This document shows positions 53,983 through 62,853 of a DNA stretch of 64,000 bases, piece by piece. Both the position numbers and the translations under genes were made by a program. Source of the stretch: Armatimonadota bacterium (GTDB lineage: Bacteria > Armatimonadota > Fimbriimonadia > Fimbriimonadales > Fimbriimonadaceae). The stretch's first letter is position 1. Each line of letters begins with the position of its first letter. The stretch lies in NCBI GenBank assembly GCA_027451905.1, contig DAIDHV010000010.1, positions 1 to 64,000 on the forward strand, in the 5' to 3' direction. The notes below the pieces were generated by a model. It was not told where the DNA came from. It saw nothing but the letters and a program-made list of their open reading frames with translations, and searched no databases.

Positions 53983-55442
53983 GCGTTACCCCTCCACCTT
54001 GCTTTGTGTTCGATACATCCCTTTTGATTAGGAATCACCTTGCAAGGATTACACAAATTGCCGGGATTCAAGGCAAAACGAATGGAGGATTGGAGCTTGA
54101 GCCCTTCTTCGCCAAACAGCTCTTCCATGAGGTCAATTTTCTCGACCCCAACGCCATGCTCTCCGGTTATGCTGCCTCCTAATTCGATGCACTTTCTAAG
54201 GATCAATTCTCCTGCTTCCACAACGTGGTCCACCACCCCTGGCTCTCGATCATCAAAATAAAAGCACGGATGAAGGTTGCCATCTCCGGCATGAAAGATA
54301 TTGGCAACCCCGATTTTGTATTGGTCTGCAACTTGATAAACAAGGTCTAGCATTTCTGGCAATTTAGACCGAGGAATCACCCCATCGTGGGTCACAGAAG
54401 AGGGGGCAATTCTTCCCATAGCGCCAATCCCTTGCTTCCTAGCTCGCCATAGCTCCTTTCTGCCCGCTTCATCGGCCGCTTCTCGGTAGTCGTATCCTCC
54501 AAGGTCCTCGGCAATGCGCTTGACTTCTTCCATTTGCTCTCTTGCCGCTTGTTCAGAATCGCCATCACATTCCACAAGGAGGAGGGCTGCGCAATCGTCG
54601 GGAAACTGAAGGTTAAACGCTAATTTTAAGGCTCTTAAAATATACTTATCCATCAACTCAAGGGCAGCGGGGATGATTCCTGCCTCGATGATGGAAGAGA
54701 CAGTTCTGGTGGATTGGCCCACTTCCCGAAAAGCGAGCAGAGATGTGATGACGTGAGACGGCATCGGGACCAGATTGACAGTGGCTTCTGTGACAATGCC
54801 AAGGGTGCCTTCGCTTCCCACCAAAAGGCTCAGAAAATCGGGTCCGGGCAGAGAGTGGTTGGACCCTCCAAATGTTCTCATCGTCCCCTCATAGTCCACC
54901 AAGGTTAAACCGAGAACATGGTTCACGGTGACCCCATATTTAAGGGTGTGGGGGCCTCCTGCATTTTCGGCTATATTGCCGCCAAGGGTCGATACCTGGC
55001 CGCTAGATGGATCGGGCGCAAAATGAAGCCGATGGACAGCGACTGCCTCGGAGAGCGACTTGTTCGTTGCGCCAGTTTGGGCGGTCAAGAATCGGTCGTG
55101 CACATCAATGTGGAGGATTTTGGTCATCTTTTTGGTAGATATCACCACCCCTCCAAGCGCGGGCAAGGCGCCTCCGCTCAATCCAGTTCCAGCTCCTCGG
55201 GCGGTAAACGGGATGCTTCGTTTGGTGCACCAGGTCACAACTTTTGCCACCTCCTGGGTGGTGATGGGCAGAACAACCGCGGTCGGAGCCGATTTATCCA
55301 CCGTGTAGGCATCGCAATCATAGCCTCTTCGGGCAGAGGGCCCGGTGAGGACGCGATCCGCGCTTAGGAGGTTGCCTAAATCTGCCGCAATGGCGTCGTT
55401 GCCCACAAGTGATAGGATAGCGAAAGTTTTGCATTTCGACAA
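53976..55442 (-). CDS. glcD: glycolate oxidase FAD-linked subunit (D-lactate/glycolate dehydrogenase type)
   Basis: 488 residues. FAD domain: PTAVVLPITTQEVAKVVTWC, TARGAGTGLSGGALPALGG, FAPDPSSGQVSTLGGNIAEN, SEGTLGIVTEATVNL. Substrate domain and C-terminal His motif: FHAGDGNLHPCFYF and GSITGEHGVGVEKIDLM. With GlcE and GlcF it oxidises glycolate, or possibly D-lactate, to the 2-oxo acid. It is first in the operon. Confidence 0.95.
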   Translation of the reverse strand: MSKCKTFAILSLVGNDAIAADLGNLLSADRVLTGPSARRGYDCDAYTVDKSAPTAVVLPITTQEVAKVVTWCTKRSIPFTARGAGTGLSGGALPALGGVVISTKKMTKILHIDVHDRFLTAQTGATNKSLSEAVAVHRLHFAPDPSSGQVSTLGGNIAENAGGPHTLKYGVTVNHVLGLTLVDYEGTMRTFGGSNHSLPGPDFLSLLVGSEGTLGIVTEATVNLVPMPSHVITSLLAFREVGQSTRTVSSIIEAGIIPAALELMDKYILRALKLAFNLQFPDDCAALLLVECDGDSEQAAREQMEEVKRIAEDLGGYDYREAADEAGRKELWRARKQGIGAMGRIAPSSVTHDGVIPRSKLPEMLDLVYQVADQYKIGVANIFHAGDGNLHPCFYFDDREPGVVDHVVEAGELILRKCIELGGSITGEHGVGVEKIDLMEELFGEEGLKLQSSIRFALNPGNLCNPCKVIPNQKGCIEHKARWRGNAW

Positions 55443-55608
55443 GGGGGAAATGTTAAGGAATTAATCGCAGTTTGGTGGATTTCCTCCAAAACCTTTAGGT
55501 TTTCGACCGGCACCCACGTGTTGACATAGGTAAGAGCAAAATCAGGACATTGAACACTATCCACTGAGAGGGTGCCAGGCAGCGGCAAAGGGAAATTCTG
55601 ATCACACT

Positions 55609-56070
55609 CTACTTAGCCTGCTGGGAGTTTTGTATCATTCGGCGAGACTTCTTAACCAATTCCCTTGCGTGTCCATCAACCCAGGTTATCCCCCTCCAGA
55701 TTGGGCTGATCTTTTCGAAGTTGGCAACGGCTGCTTTTGCAAATTCTAGGCTAATGTCCCACTTACGCTTCGCTGCAACTTGGTAGGCAAATTCGAGGGC
55801 ACTTAGTCCGGGAGCCGCATTCAGTGCTTTGATGGCAAGGTCACTTAACCCGTCCCACTCGCTGTAAAACTTTAGGAGGAATTCCCCGCACCCTATTAGC
55901 AAGTAGGAGTCTTGTTGATAAGCCTCAGACTCGGTTGCCTTAATTACAACTGGAATCCATAACCTGTCTATCTTCTTTAAGGTGGACAGTTCATTGCCTA
56001 CGAAGTCAGTTGCCGCGGCATCGCCCTCGCCCGCCTCTGCTAAATACCCTGCCAGTTCTTCAGCCGTCAT
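55609..56070 (-). CDS. small helical protein, candidate immunity to RHS tip 3
   Basis: 153 residues, all soluble and predicted helical, acidic N-terminus (MTAEELAGYLAEAGEGD), with LIGCGEFLLKFYSEWDG and ALEFAYQVAAKRKWDISL. The gene starts 11 nt after the stop of the orphan RHS C-terminal module, the standard position for a cognate immunity gene. No family is recognised. Confidence 0.55.
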   Translation of the reverse strand: MTAEELAGYLAEAGEGDAAATDFVGNELSTLKKIDRLWIPVVIKATESEAYQQDSYLLIGCGEFLLKFYSEWDGLSDLAIKALNAAPGLSALEFAYQVAAKRKWDISLEFAKAAVANFEKISPIWRGITWVDGHARELVKKSRRMIQNSQQAK

Positions 56071-56081
56071 GCTCGATACCC

Positions 56082-57017
56082 TTACTCTTGGCTCACTGGA
56101 TCATGGAAGGTTTGGTATGTTGCCTCCCATGCGATTCCTGCTTCATAAACAATCCAAAACTCAACTTGGGAATTTTTCACTTGCTTTGCAGAGTCCTTCA
56201 GCAACCTATACCAGGGTTTTCCGCGGGAAGCTAACTGTGAAATCCTCATTCCCGATGTATAAGGGCTGTTGTCATCTGTGCGAAAAACCCTCAGCCCCAG
56301 CTTGGCCGCGATTGGTTTTGGGACCGGTCCAAGTGTAGCGAGACCAACTGGAGCTGCAACTCCGTTGTCCTCTGCAAAGTGTTTTCCCCAAACAAGTAGC
56401 GTGCGCCTTGCCTGGCTTAAGGCGGCGCTGTACACCTCGTTCGAAGCGTTTCCATCACCTGTATACAGCCACTTGTACAGCGACCACAGGCCATAAGGGT
56501 CTAGCCATCTAAATGGGTTGTTGGCGCAGTAGTCGTACCAGTTGTTTCCATCTTGAGCGGGGTCTTGGGTAAGAAAGCGGCCGGTGGAAGGATCATAGTA
56601 CCGATATCCAAGGAGCATGAGACCAGTGTCGGAATCGGTTTGATACCCATAACCTCCTGCAAACCCAAGTTGACCAGTGAAAGTACCACTGGAAGAGATG
56701 GGATTGCCAAAGCCATCGGTCTGGGCCGTTGCATCGATATTGCCAGCTGAATCCACTTGAGACACATTAGAAGCTAATCGGTCTTGGATATTAAACACCG
56801 ACCTGCTTGCTCCATTCACCATGACTCCAGCCGTGTACTCATTATGCCCATCATTGATCAAAATAGATGTTGGCATAGCTCCTAAGCGGTTGTAGCTAAA
56901 GGTTCCAGATAAACCAGATTTTGAAACCCTTGCCCCAAGCCCATTATAACGAAAACTATCGGAAAGCCCATTGGGACCCGTGATTGAAGTCAAATCGCTT
57001 TCATAATCATAAGCCAA
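56082..57017 (-). CDS. orphan RHS C-terminal module (tip 3)
   Basis: 311 codons. Residues 1-175 are the terminal RHS core: SDLTSITGPNGLSDSFRYNG, FSYNRLGAMPTS, YGYQTDSDTGLMLLGYRYYD, PSTGRFLTQDPAQDGNN. They are nearly identical to the end of the large RHS protein. After DPYGLW comes a unique tip of about 135 residues with ALSQARRTLLVWGKHFAEDN, TDDNSPYTSGMRISQLASRG and NSQVEFWIVYEAGIAWEATY, a candidate toxin of unknown fold. There is no signal peptide; it is probably silent until recombined onto the full-length gene. Confidence 0.8.
   Translation of the reverse strand: MAYDYESDLTSITGPNGLSDSFRYNGLGARVSKSGLSGTFSYNRLGAMPTSILINDGHNEYTAGVMVNGASRSVFNIQDRLASNVSQVDSAGNIDATAQTDGFGNPISSSGTFTGQLGFAGGYGYQTDSDTGLMLLGYRYYDPSTGRFLTQDPAQDGNNWYDYCANNPFRWLDPYGLWSLYKWLYTGDGNASNEVYSAALSQARRTLLVWGKHFAEDNGVAAPVGLATLGPVPKPIAAKLGLRVFRTDDNSPYTSGMRISQLASRGKPWYRLLKDSAKQVKNSQVEFWIVYEAGIAWEATYQTFHDPVSQE
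56503..57008 (-). repeat. about 500-bp copy of the RHS core end (orphan module 3)
   Basis: Nearly identical to 59450-59955 inside the main RHS gene, with scattered substitutions. It spans the repeats up to the DPxG junction, after which the sequences diverge completely. Confidence 0.85.
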
Positions 57018-57026
57018 ATAGCTCGG

Positions 57027-57419
57027 CTATTTCCTACCTTTAGCATCTTTTTGACGGCGGTTCTTTATGGATAACTTCAGCTCCGATCTTCTCAACCAAG
57101 CTACGTAAACTCCCACTGTACCGATCGTTATCCAGGCCACGTTCAAGTGTCCCTGAATTGTTGAAGTAGATAAAGGTAAGGTGAGAGAAAATACTGCGTA
57201 CAAGCAAAGTAGGGCTAGCCCCATAGCCTTGGTTCTGAACTGGAACTTGTCTTTTGGACGGAACTTCCTCTCGACCGCTAACCAGCCCTGAAGCGTGGGG
57301 AGGCAGTTACTGGCAACCCAACCTGCTATGAACGGACCAATAGAAGATAACAAGTATAGCTGGACGCCATAGAGCGTAGCTCCAAGCAGAAAGTCCGGCA
57401 AAGTCAATAGCGATTTCAT
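57027..57419 (-). CDS. small membrane protein, candidate immunity to RHS tip 2
   Basis: 130 residues. Four hydrophobic segments (for example LLGATLYGVQLYLLSSIGPF and ALLCLYAVFSLTLPLS) and a basic C-terminus. It lies between orphan tip 2 and orphan tip 3. A membrane immunity protein would fit a pore-forming or membrane-acting tip. No family is recognised. Confidence 0.55.
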   Translation of the reverse strand: MKSLLTLPDFLLGATLYGVQLYLLSSIGPFIAGWVASNCLPTLQGWLAVERKFRPKDKFQFRTKAMGLALLCLYAVFSLTLPLSTSTIQGHLNVAWITIGTVGVYVAWLRRSELKLSIKNRRQKDAKGRK

Positions 57420-57501
57420 TGGCTCCCTAAACCGGTGTGTTTTTGCCTAAATCCACATGACTTCCCATTTGCCTGTACCATAAATTGAATCCATTATATG
57501 C

Positions 57502-58137
57502 TTATTCAAACGGGGGCCAGTCTCCTGGTTTGAAGAGGCTCGGTTGTTCGTCGACTGCTCCAGGAGGCTCTACATAGTGTTGCCTGCCCGTCCCACCCCC
57601 TAGCTGCCCGGATTCGGTTCCGCCGTCACGACCAGACGGGTTCCCATTATCGCCGCTTTTACTGTTTTTAATTCTTTTTCCAAGTGCTGCTCCCGATCCG
57701 CCAAAGGCACCTTTCAAACCATCTTTAACCCATTGCGGCCGCTTATGATCCAAGATTTCCGAAACACCATCTCCAACCCCCTCGAAGAGAGCGCCGCCCA
57801 GTATGGCGGCTAGACCCGCTTCTGGTGCCAATGCGAATGCAAGCCCAGTACCGAAGCTTATCAAGAAGTCGCCGATCGCCCTGTAGGTTGATGGAGAACC
57901 TACGGGGGCAGGTGGCTGATAAGAGTTGTAAATGCCAGGATCTGTTCTAGCGGATGCTGGGGCGTGACCAGTAGGATCAGCCCAGCGGAGTGGGTTGTTG
58001 GCGCAGTAGTCGTACCAGTTGTTTGCATCTTGAGCGGGGTCTTGGGTGATGAAGCGACCTGTGGAAGGATCATAGTACCGATATCCAAGGAGCGTGGTAC
58101 GGGAATATGTTCTTTTGCAGGGAAGCAAGTACCTCAT
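57502..58137 (-). CDS. orphan RHS C-terminal module (tip 2)
   Basis: 211 codons. Only about 30 residues of the terminal RHS core remain (LLGYRYYDPSTGRFITQDPA ... ANNPLRWADPTG). A tip of about 155 residues follows, with a glycine/alanine-rich hydrophobic stretch (ISFGTGLAFALAPEAGLAAI, then LGGALFEGVGDGVSEI) and a polar end with GTGRQHYVEPPG. The first residues before LLGYRYYD do not belong to the RHS core. The hydrophobic tip is consistent with a membrane-acting toxin, but this is inference. Confidence 0.72.
   Translation of the reverse strand: MRYLLPCKRTYSRTTLLGYRYYDPSTGRFITQDPAQDANNWYDYCANNPLRWADPTGHAPASARTDPGIYNSYQPPAPVGSPSTYRAIGDFLISFGTGLAFALAPEAGLAAILGGALFEGVGDGVSEILDHKRPQWVKDGLKGAFGGSGAALGKRIKNSKSGDNGNPSGRDGGTESGQLGGGTGRQHYVEPPGAVDEQPSLFKPGDWPPFE
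57966..58096 (-). repeat. about 130-bp copy of the RHS core end (orphan module 2)
   Basis: It matches 59444-59565 of the main RHS gene and the corresponding part of module 3, covering GYRYYDPSTGRF through DPxG. The shared block would allow recombination of tips onto the full-length gene. Confidence 0.8.
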
Positions 58138-58140
58138 TCC

Positions 58141-58842
58141 TCAAGTCTGTCCATGAAAGACAGCCATTAGCTTGCGGTCGCTTTTCAAGTTTCCGCGTTT
58201 AAGTGTGGTTGCTAGGCCGCCTAACACCCTCGCTAGGACAACTCTGTCATTTAGAGAGTCAACTGTCGCAATTGAGCACTTACCGCTCGGAAGGCACAGG
58301 GCCGCCACCACGGTTTGGTTGGGGTTGGCAGAGCTCCCCAACTCCACCTTGACCTGCTGCAGCTTTACCGTCAACCTCTGTCCTCGCTTAGGAACGTGAC
58401 CGTACAGCGCTTCAATGTCCTCACTATTTTCGGTGCCTGGATTGAGATGAATCGATTTTTTGCCTAGGAACAGGGTAATTGTGCTGTTGAAAGACCAGCT
58501 CCCAGAAACCATCACTTGGTATCCGTTAAACGGCGCCTTCATAAAAACCTCACCATTCAACCAAAGGCACGAAGTCGCCCGAAAATTCTTGGTGCCTACA
58601 AATTTGCAACACAACTGAGGCGGCACTCCATCTATGGTGACCGAGCCGCGAGCAGACGCGTTGAAGCGCCCCAGTGGTACCTTGAGAGCATCAATAAGTG
58701 ATAATTCGAGTAGTAAGGAACGGCTGTTCAAAAGTCCAATATCCATCTTTCTTGAGAGGGTTCTGACCTTCAGATAAAATACACCAGAAACCGCTAGGAA
58801 TAGACCAAGAATCCCAAATAGAACGAGCCATGCTCTCTTCAT
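58141..58842 (-). CDS. hypothetical membrane-anchored protein, candidate immunity to RHS tip 1
   Basis: 233 residues from the ATG at 58842; a GTG at 58887 is possible. One N-terminal membrane helix (WLVLFGILGLFLAVSGVFYL) is followed by a periplasmic or extracellular beta-rich domain with paired Cys (GVPPQLCCKFVG, SCLWLNGEV, LCLPSGKCSIATV). It is placed between the main RHS gene and orphan tip 2, the position of an immunity gene. No family is recognised. Confidence 0.5.
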   Translation of the reverse strand: MKRAWLVLFGILGLFLAVSGVFYLKVRTLSRKMDIGLLNSRSLLLELSLIDALKVPLGRFNASARGSVTIDGVPPQLCCKFVGTKNFRATSCLWLNGEVFMKAPFNGYQVMVSGSWSFNSTITLFLGKKSIHLNPGTENSEDIEALYGHVPKRGQRLTVKLQQVKVELGSSANPNQTVVAALCLPSGKCSIATVDSLNDRVVLARVLGGLATTLKRGNLKSDRKLMAVFHGQT

Positions 58843-58968
58843 TTTTGGGGTGGTTTGACCCACCAAGATGCGCTTCCCCTCAGCCACGGTCTTCTTGTCC
58901 CACGCTTACTGGGCTCTTCAGTGCGGTGCAACGCTTGTACTTAATCATAATATAATGCCCAGTTATAG

Positions 58969-61017
58969 TCAAGGAATACTGTAGCCTCCTATTCCAACTG
59001 GGCCGTTCAAATTACTATTGCTGCCCGCTCCACTGTCGGAGCCTTGCATAGTTTCATGAGCAACTTCTGCTACCTTGTGCAATTTCTCTAGCTTTTCTTT
59101 TAACTCGTACGAGTCCTCAAGCATATCAGTATCTGCAGCAGCTGGGACTGGAATAATTGTGTCGTCCACGCCTTGCGTCGGGTTGCCGTACACGGTTTCA
59201 ACTCCCGTTTTGTAAGCGTCAGCTGCCATACGTATCCAAGCAAGGGTGTTTTGACGCTGCTCGGTTCCGTCGTACTCGTTACGAGCTATCTTCATTCTTG
59301 CTAATTTTGCCTCCATCTCTTCAATTTGCGTCTTGAGATTCAGCTTCAGTATGTACAAGTATCCCCAAACGGCGACCTCTGCAAGCCCATATACAGCAAG
59401 GGCAACCCCAAGGACTGCCCAGATGAACTTTCCACTGGGATCAGCCCAAGCCAGTGGGTCATTGGCGCAGTAGTCATACCAGTTGTTTCCATCTTGAGCG
59501 GGGTCTTGGGTCAGAAATCGACCGGTGGAAGGATCATAGTACCGATTGCCAAGGAGCATGAGACCAGTGTCGGAGTCGGTTTGATACCCATAACCTCCTG
59601 CAAACCCAAGTTGACCAGAAAAAGGGCCACTTGATGAGATTGGATTCCCAAAGCCATCGGTCTGGGCCGTTGCACCGACATTGCCTGCTGAATCCACTTG
59701 AGACACATTAGAAGCTAATCGGTCTTGGATATTAAACACCGACCCGCTTGCTCCATTCACCATGACTCCAGCCGTGTACTCATTATGCCCATCATTGATC
59801 AAAGTTGATGTTGGCATGGCTCCTAAGCGGTTGTAGCTAAAGGTTCCAGATAAACCAGATTTTGAAACCCTTGCCCCAAGTCCATTATAACTAAAGGTGT
59901 CGGAAAGCCCATTGGGCCCGGTGATTGAAGTCAAATGGTTTTCGTAATCGTAAGATAAATTGGTGGTTCCGGCAGAGGAAGTGATTGAAGTTGTTCTTCC
60001 TGCCCCATCGTAGGTGTAGCTTTTGATAGTGTTCGCCCCTTCCGTGATCGAGTTCAACTTGTCGGCTGACCCATAGTTGTAGGTTTGCGCAGCCCCGTTG
60101 AGGGTCTCTGATGTTCGATTGTGGTTGCCGTCATAGGTGAAAGCCTCTGAGTAGCCATTGCCATTTTCCGAAATCAGCTGATTGTCAGCGTCATAGGCGT
60201 AAGTGGTTTCCACGTTGTTCACGAATTTATCGATGAGGTCTCCGACGGCGTCATACGAGTACGACTCAGATTCAAGCAACTGGTTGCTGGGGGAGATAGT
60301 TGAGGTCGCACAAACTCGCTGGAGGGGATCATACTGAAACTGCTCAGTAACGCCGTTTCCCGCCCCGATCGGTAACGAATTATTGGAGTATTGTTCCGTA
60401 ATAAGATCATCATCCGCATCGTAGTTCATGAGTGCGAGGAAATTACTTGGACTCAATACAGTCTTAACGTTCGAGTCCCGATCGTACGAGTAGCTGGCTT
60501 TTCCCGATGCATCCGTGTAGGAAGTGAGCCGCATGGCTCCGTCGTAGGTAAAAGACTCGCTGCCAGCTGGGCTGGTATACCCAGTGACCTCGTCATCCAC
60601 ATTATATGTCCAAGTGCTTGTGCCGGTTGAATCTACCATCGAGGTCAACCTCTCCCTCGAATCGTAGGCAAAAGACACGCCGGTACCATTTGGGTAAGTT
60701 TTTGAGATGAGCTGCCCATCGCCGTCATAGGCTAAGCTGATCAGTTGGTTTAGCGGGTTAGTGAAGCTTTTAACATTTCCATTTCCGTCGTAGGTCCACT
60801 TTTCGACACTTCCGTCGGCAAGAGTCATGTTGGAAACCTGTCCCATTGGAGTGTAGGAATAATTCCGCGTTTCGCCATTGCCGTCGGTAACAGAAACCTC
60901 ATTGCCGGCGCGGTCGTAGCTACGAGTAACGGTGTGCCCAAGTGGATCTTTTGTGGTCAACAGATTGCCGTCTTGGTCGTACCCGTAAATTGTAATGTTG
61001 CTAGCCGGATCTAGCAC
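58969..61017 (-). CDS. RHS-repeat protein, C-terminal part with tip 1
   Basis: 682 codons counted from GTG at 61017, but the frame is continuous upstream to the TAG at 61072-61074 and is really the second part of the larger RHS gene. It holds about 20 RHS/YD repeats (for example GRTTSITSSAGTTNLSYDYE), the conserved terminal core GLMLLGNRYYDPSTGRFLTQ with DPSGKFIW, and a tip of about 140 residues. The tip has one membrane helix (GVALAVYGLAEVAVWGYLYI), a coiled coil (QIEEMEAKLARMKIARNEYD, then KEKLEKLHKVAEVAHETM) and a Gly/Ser end. Confidence 0.85.
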   Translation of the reverse strand: MLDPASNITIYGYDQDGNLLTTKDPLGHTVTRSYDRAGNEVSVTDGNGETRNYSYTPMGQVSNMTLADGSVEKWTYDGNGNVKSFTNPLNQLISLAYDGDGQLISKTYPNGTGVSFAYDSRERLTSMVDSTGTSTWTYNVDDEVTGYTSPAGSESFTYDGAMRLTSYTDASGKASYSYDRDSNVKTVLSPSNFLALMNYDADDDLITEQYSNNSLPIGAGNGVTEQFQYDPLQRVCATSTISPSNQLLESESYSYDAVGDLIDKFVNNVETTYAYDADNQLISENGNGYSEAFTYDGNHNRTSETLNGAAQTYNYGSADKLNSITEGANTIKSYTYDGAGRTTSITSSAGTTNLSYDYENHLTSITGPNGLSDTFSYNGLGARVSKSGLSGTFSYNRLGAMPTSTLINDGHNEYTAGVMVNGASGSVFNIQDRLASNVSQVDSAGNVGATAQTDGFGNPISSSGPFSGQLGFAGGYGYQTDSDTGLMLLGNRYYDPSTGRFLTQDPAQDGNNWYDYCANDPLAWADPSGKFIWAVLGVALAVYGLAEVAVWGYLYILKLNLKTQIEEMEAKLARMKIARNEYDGTEQRQNTLAWIRMAADAYKTGVETVYGNPTQGVDDTIIPVPAAADTDMLEDSYELKEKLEKLHKVAEVAHETMQGSDSGAGSNSNLNGPVGIGGYSIP
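59444..59955 (-). repeat. RHS core end in the full-length gene (parent of the two copies)
   Basis: The segment of the large RHS gene that is duplicated at 56503-57008 and, in part, at 57966-58096. Confidence 0.8.
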
Positions 61018-61071
61018 CGACAGCAGGTTACCGTCTCCGTCGTAGGAATAGTTGAGGCTCGTTCCATCCGC

Positions 61072-61074
61072 CTA
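61072..61074 (-). other. in-frame amber codon splitting the RHS gene
   Basis: TTA-TAG-GCG interrupts one RHS repeat, and the reading frame is intact on both sides. Ordinary genes nearby end in TAG (for example at 13525, 26081 and 32564), so TAG is a real stop here. Confidence 0.9.
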
Positions 61075-62853
61075 TAATACCTGAATAGGTCGTTCCCAGC
61101 TATCGTATGCAATCGCAGTGCGATTATTAAGCGGATCAGTGACCTGCAACGGCATTCCAAATGAATCAAAAGAAAGGGACGTTGTATTGCCATTTGGGGA
61201 AGTCTCTGAGATTGGATTGCCGTATTGATCGTATGAATAAGTGGTTGTGTCGCCGGCGCCATCAGCTGTTGTAGCTAGGTCGCCGTAAGCGTCGTATGTG
61301 TTTGTAATAAACGTATTGTTTAGTGCGTCGTTTACCGAGAGCAAGTTTCCAGTTGAGTCATAAGACATGGCAAAAACCGATCGATCTGGAAGCATTTCAG
61401 AGGTTGCTTCCGCAAAGTTGTTATAGGTAGCCGACCAGCTATTTCCCTTGGGGTCAACGAGAGTTACGGGGTTTCCGTTGGAATCAAAGGTAAATGACCA
61501 TGTGTAACCATCTTTGTCCTTTATGTTTGTGGCTTGGTAATTAACGTTACGTTGAGTGATGCTTATCGAATAGCCACTAAAGTCCACCCTGCTTGCCAGC
61601 TGCCCACTGCTGTAGTTATCGGTCATCGAATAACCCAGCGGATTCTTGATTGATGTTGACGGGGCGGCATACGTGAAGTAGGTGGCATTTCCCAGCGGGT
61701 CGACTACGGAATAGGTAGATTTATCGGTTGCATTGAGGTAGGCAACCGACAAGTTTCCGTTTCGGTCAGTGTGAGAAAATGCCGAAAGCGCCCCCGCAGT
61801 TGAGGCGGCCGAAGAGCTTACGGAACTGCCGTAGCCAAATTTGTCCACGTTACCATCACCGGAAATGGGGGGCCGAGTTACCGAAATGAGATTGCCGTAT
61901 GAGTCGTAGCCAAAACTGTATACATTGCCGGCTTGATCGGTAACGGTGCCAAAGTCCCCATTAGAGGCCCTCGTAAAATTAATCTGCCTCCCATCGCTGG
62001 TTCGAAGGCCAGTCACAAGAACGCCTCCTTGCTGCCTTTGCACGGCTACAAAATTGCCACTCCTATCGGAAACTTTCTGCAGATACCCGCCAGAATCGAA
62101 TGAGAACTGTTCGCCGCTTGGAGTTAAAAGGAACCAAGTGCCATCTGGGTTGTTGGTGAGGGTATCAAAAATTCCTGACGCGGTGAATTTGGTGGTTCCG
62201 GCGATATCATAGCCAGGTGTGAAAGGGATGACGAGGCCGTTTGCGCACTCCAATTCGGCAGGGTAGCTGGGTCCAGAGTTGTAAATGTGCATATCGTAGC
62301 TCCAAGACCAGCCGGTACCGAGGTCGCCAGTGTACTTAGATTCAGTATTGTGAAAGATTGACATGCTGAAGTTCATACCGCCCCGCACCCTAAAGCTAAA
62401 CAAGTTGAGGGTTGTTAGGAGATTGCCGTTGGCTGTATTAACAAGTCCCATGGCGGTTTGGTAGCCACCCTCCCAGGGGAGATTTGGGCCCGCCGCTGGC
62501 GAAGCGCTAAGCGAGTCCCCTCCGCCAATTGGTGGGGCCATCGCGACAAGTGAAGCATCCTGAAAATATTCAAGAGAGTTTTTCGTCCATAATCCGCCCC
62601 TCAAGTGACCCTTGCCAGGGTATTTACCAAGGAACGGCTTCTCTTTTCTATTGGCAACCCCGGACCGAGCTTTGCCCTCTGTTGAGAGAGACTTCACTAA
62701 ATGCCTTCCCGACTTCACTCCTGCCGCGATTGCCTGAGAACTGGCAGAAAGGACCATGACACCGGCAATCCCAAAGGCGACGACCCTAAAAACAAGCGAC
62801 TTGGAACGATGGTTGCTAAATAGTAGACTTCTGTCTACAAAATGGGGGGGCAA
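61072..62853 (-). CDS. RHS-repeat protein, N-terminal secreted part, ended by an in-frame TAG
   Basis: 593 residues. A signal peptide (VVAFGIAGVMVLSASSQAIA) precedes a DUF6531-like entry region (GMNFSMSIFHNTESKYTGDL, GTGWSWSYDMHIY) and the first RHS repeats. It stops at TAG (61072-61074) in the middle of a repeat: YDSWERPIQVL-stop-ADGTSLNYSYDGDGN continues in the same frame. Without the stop the protein would be about 1,294 residues. RHS proteins form large shells that encapsulate a C-terminal toxin. A nonsense mutation, a read-through site or a sequence error could explain the stop. Confidence 0.85.
   Translation of the reverse strand: MPPHFVDRSLLFSNHRSKSLVFRVVAFGIAGVMVLSASSQAIAAGVKSGRHLVKSLSTEGKARSGVANRKEKPFLGKYPGKGHLRGGLWTKNSLEYFQDASLVAMAPPIGGGDSLSASPAAGPNLPWEGGYQTAMGLVNTANGNLLTTLNLFSFRVRGGMNFSMSIFHNTESKYTGDLGTGWSWSYDMHIYNSGPSYPAELECANGLVIPFTPGYDIAGTTKFTASGIFDTLTNNPDGTWFLLTPSGEQFSFDSGGYLQKVSDRSGNFVAVQRQQGGVLVTGLRTSDGRQINFTRASNGDFGTVTDQAGNVYSFGYDSYGNLISVTRPPISGDGNVDKFGYGSSVSSSAASTAGALSAFSHTDRNGNLSVAYLNATDKSTYSVVDPLGNATYFTYAAPSTSIKNPLGYSMTDNYSSGQLASRVDFSGYSISITQRNVNYQATNIKDKDGYTWSFTFDSNGNPVTLVDPKGNSWSATYNNFAEATSEMLPDRSVFAMSYDSTGNLLSVNDALNNTFITNTYDAYGDLATTADGAGDTTTYSYDQYGNPISETSPNGNTTSLSFDSFGMPLQVTDPLNNRTAIAYDSWERPIQVL

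Noticed and set aside
61072-61074. TAG as a sense codon in this organism (amber in RHS, two in RhuM)
   Set aside because: Clearly intact genes end in TAG (acyl-CoA ligase at 13525, lipoprotein at 26081, protease at 32564), and the three internal TAGs are confined to RHS and mobile-element genes that commonly decay.
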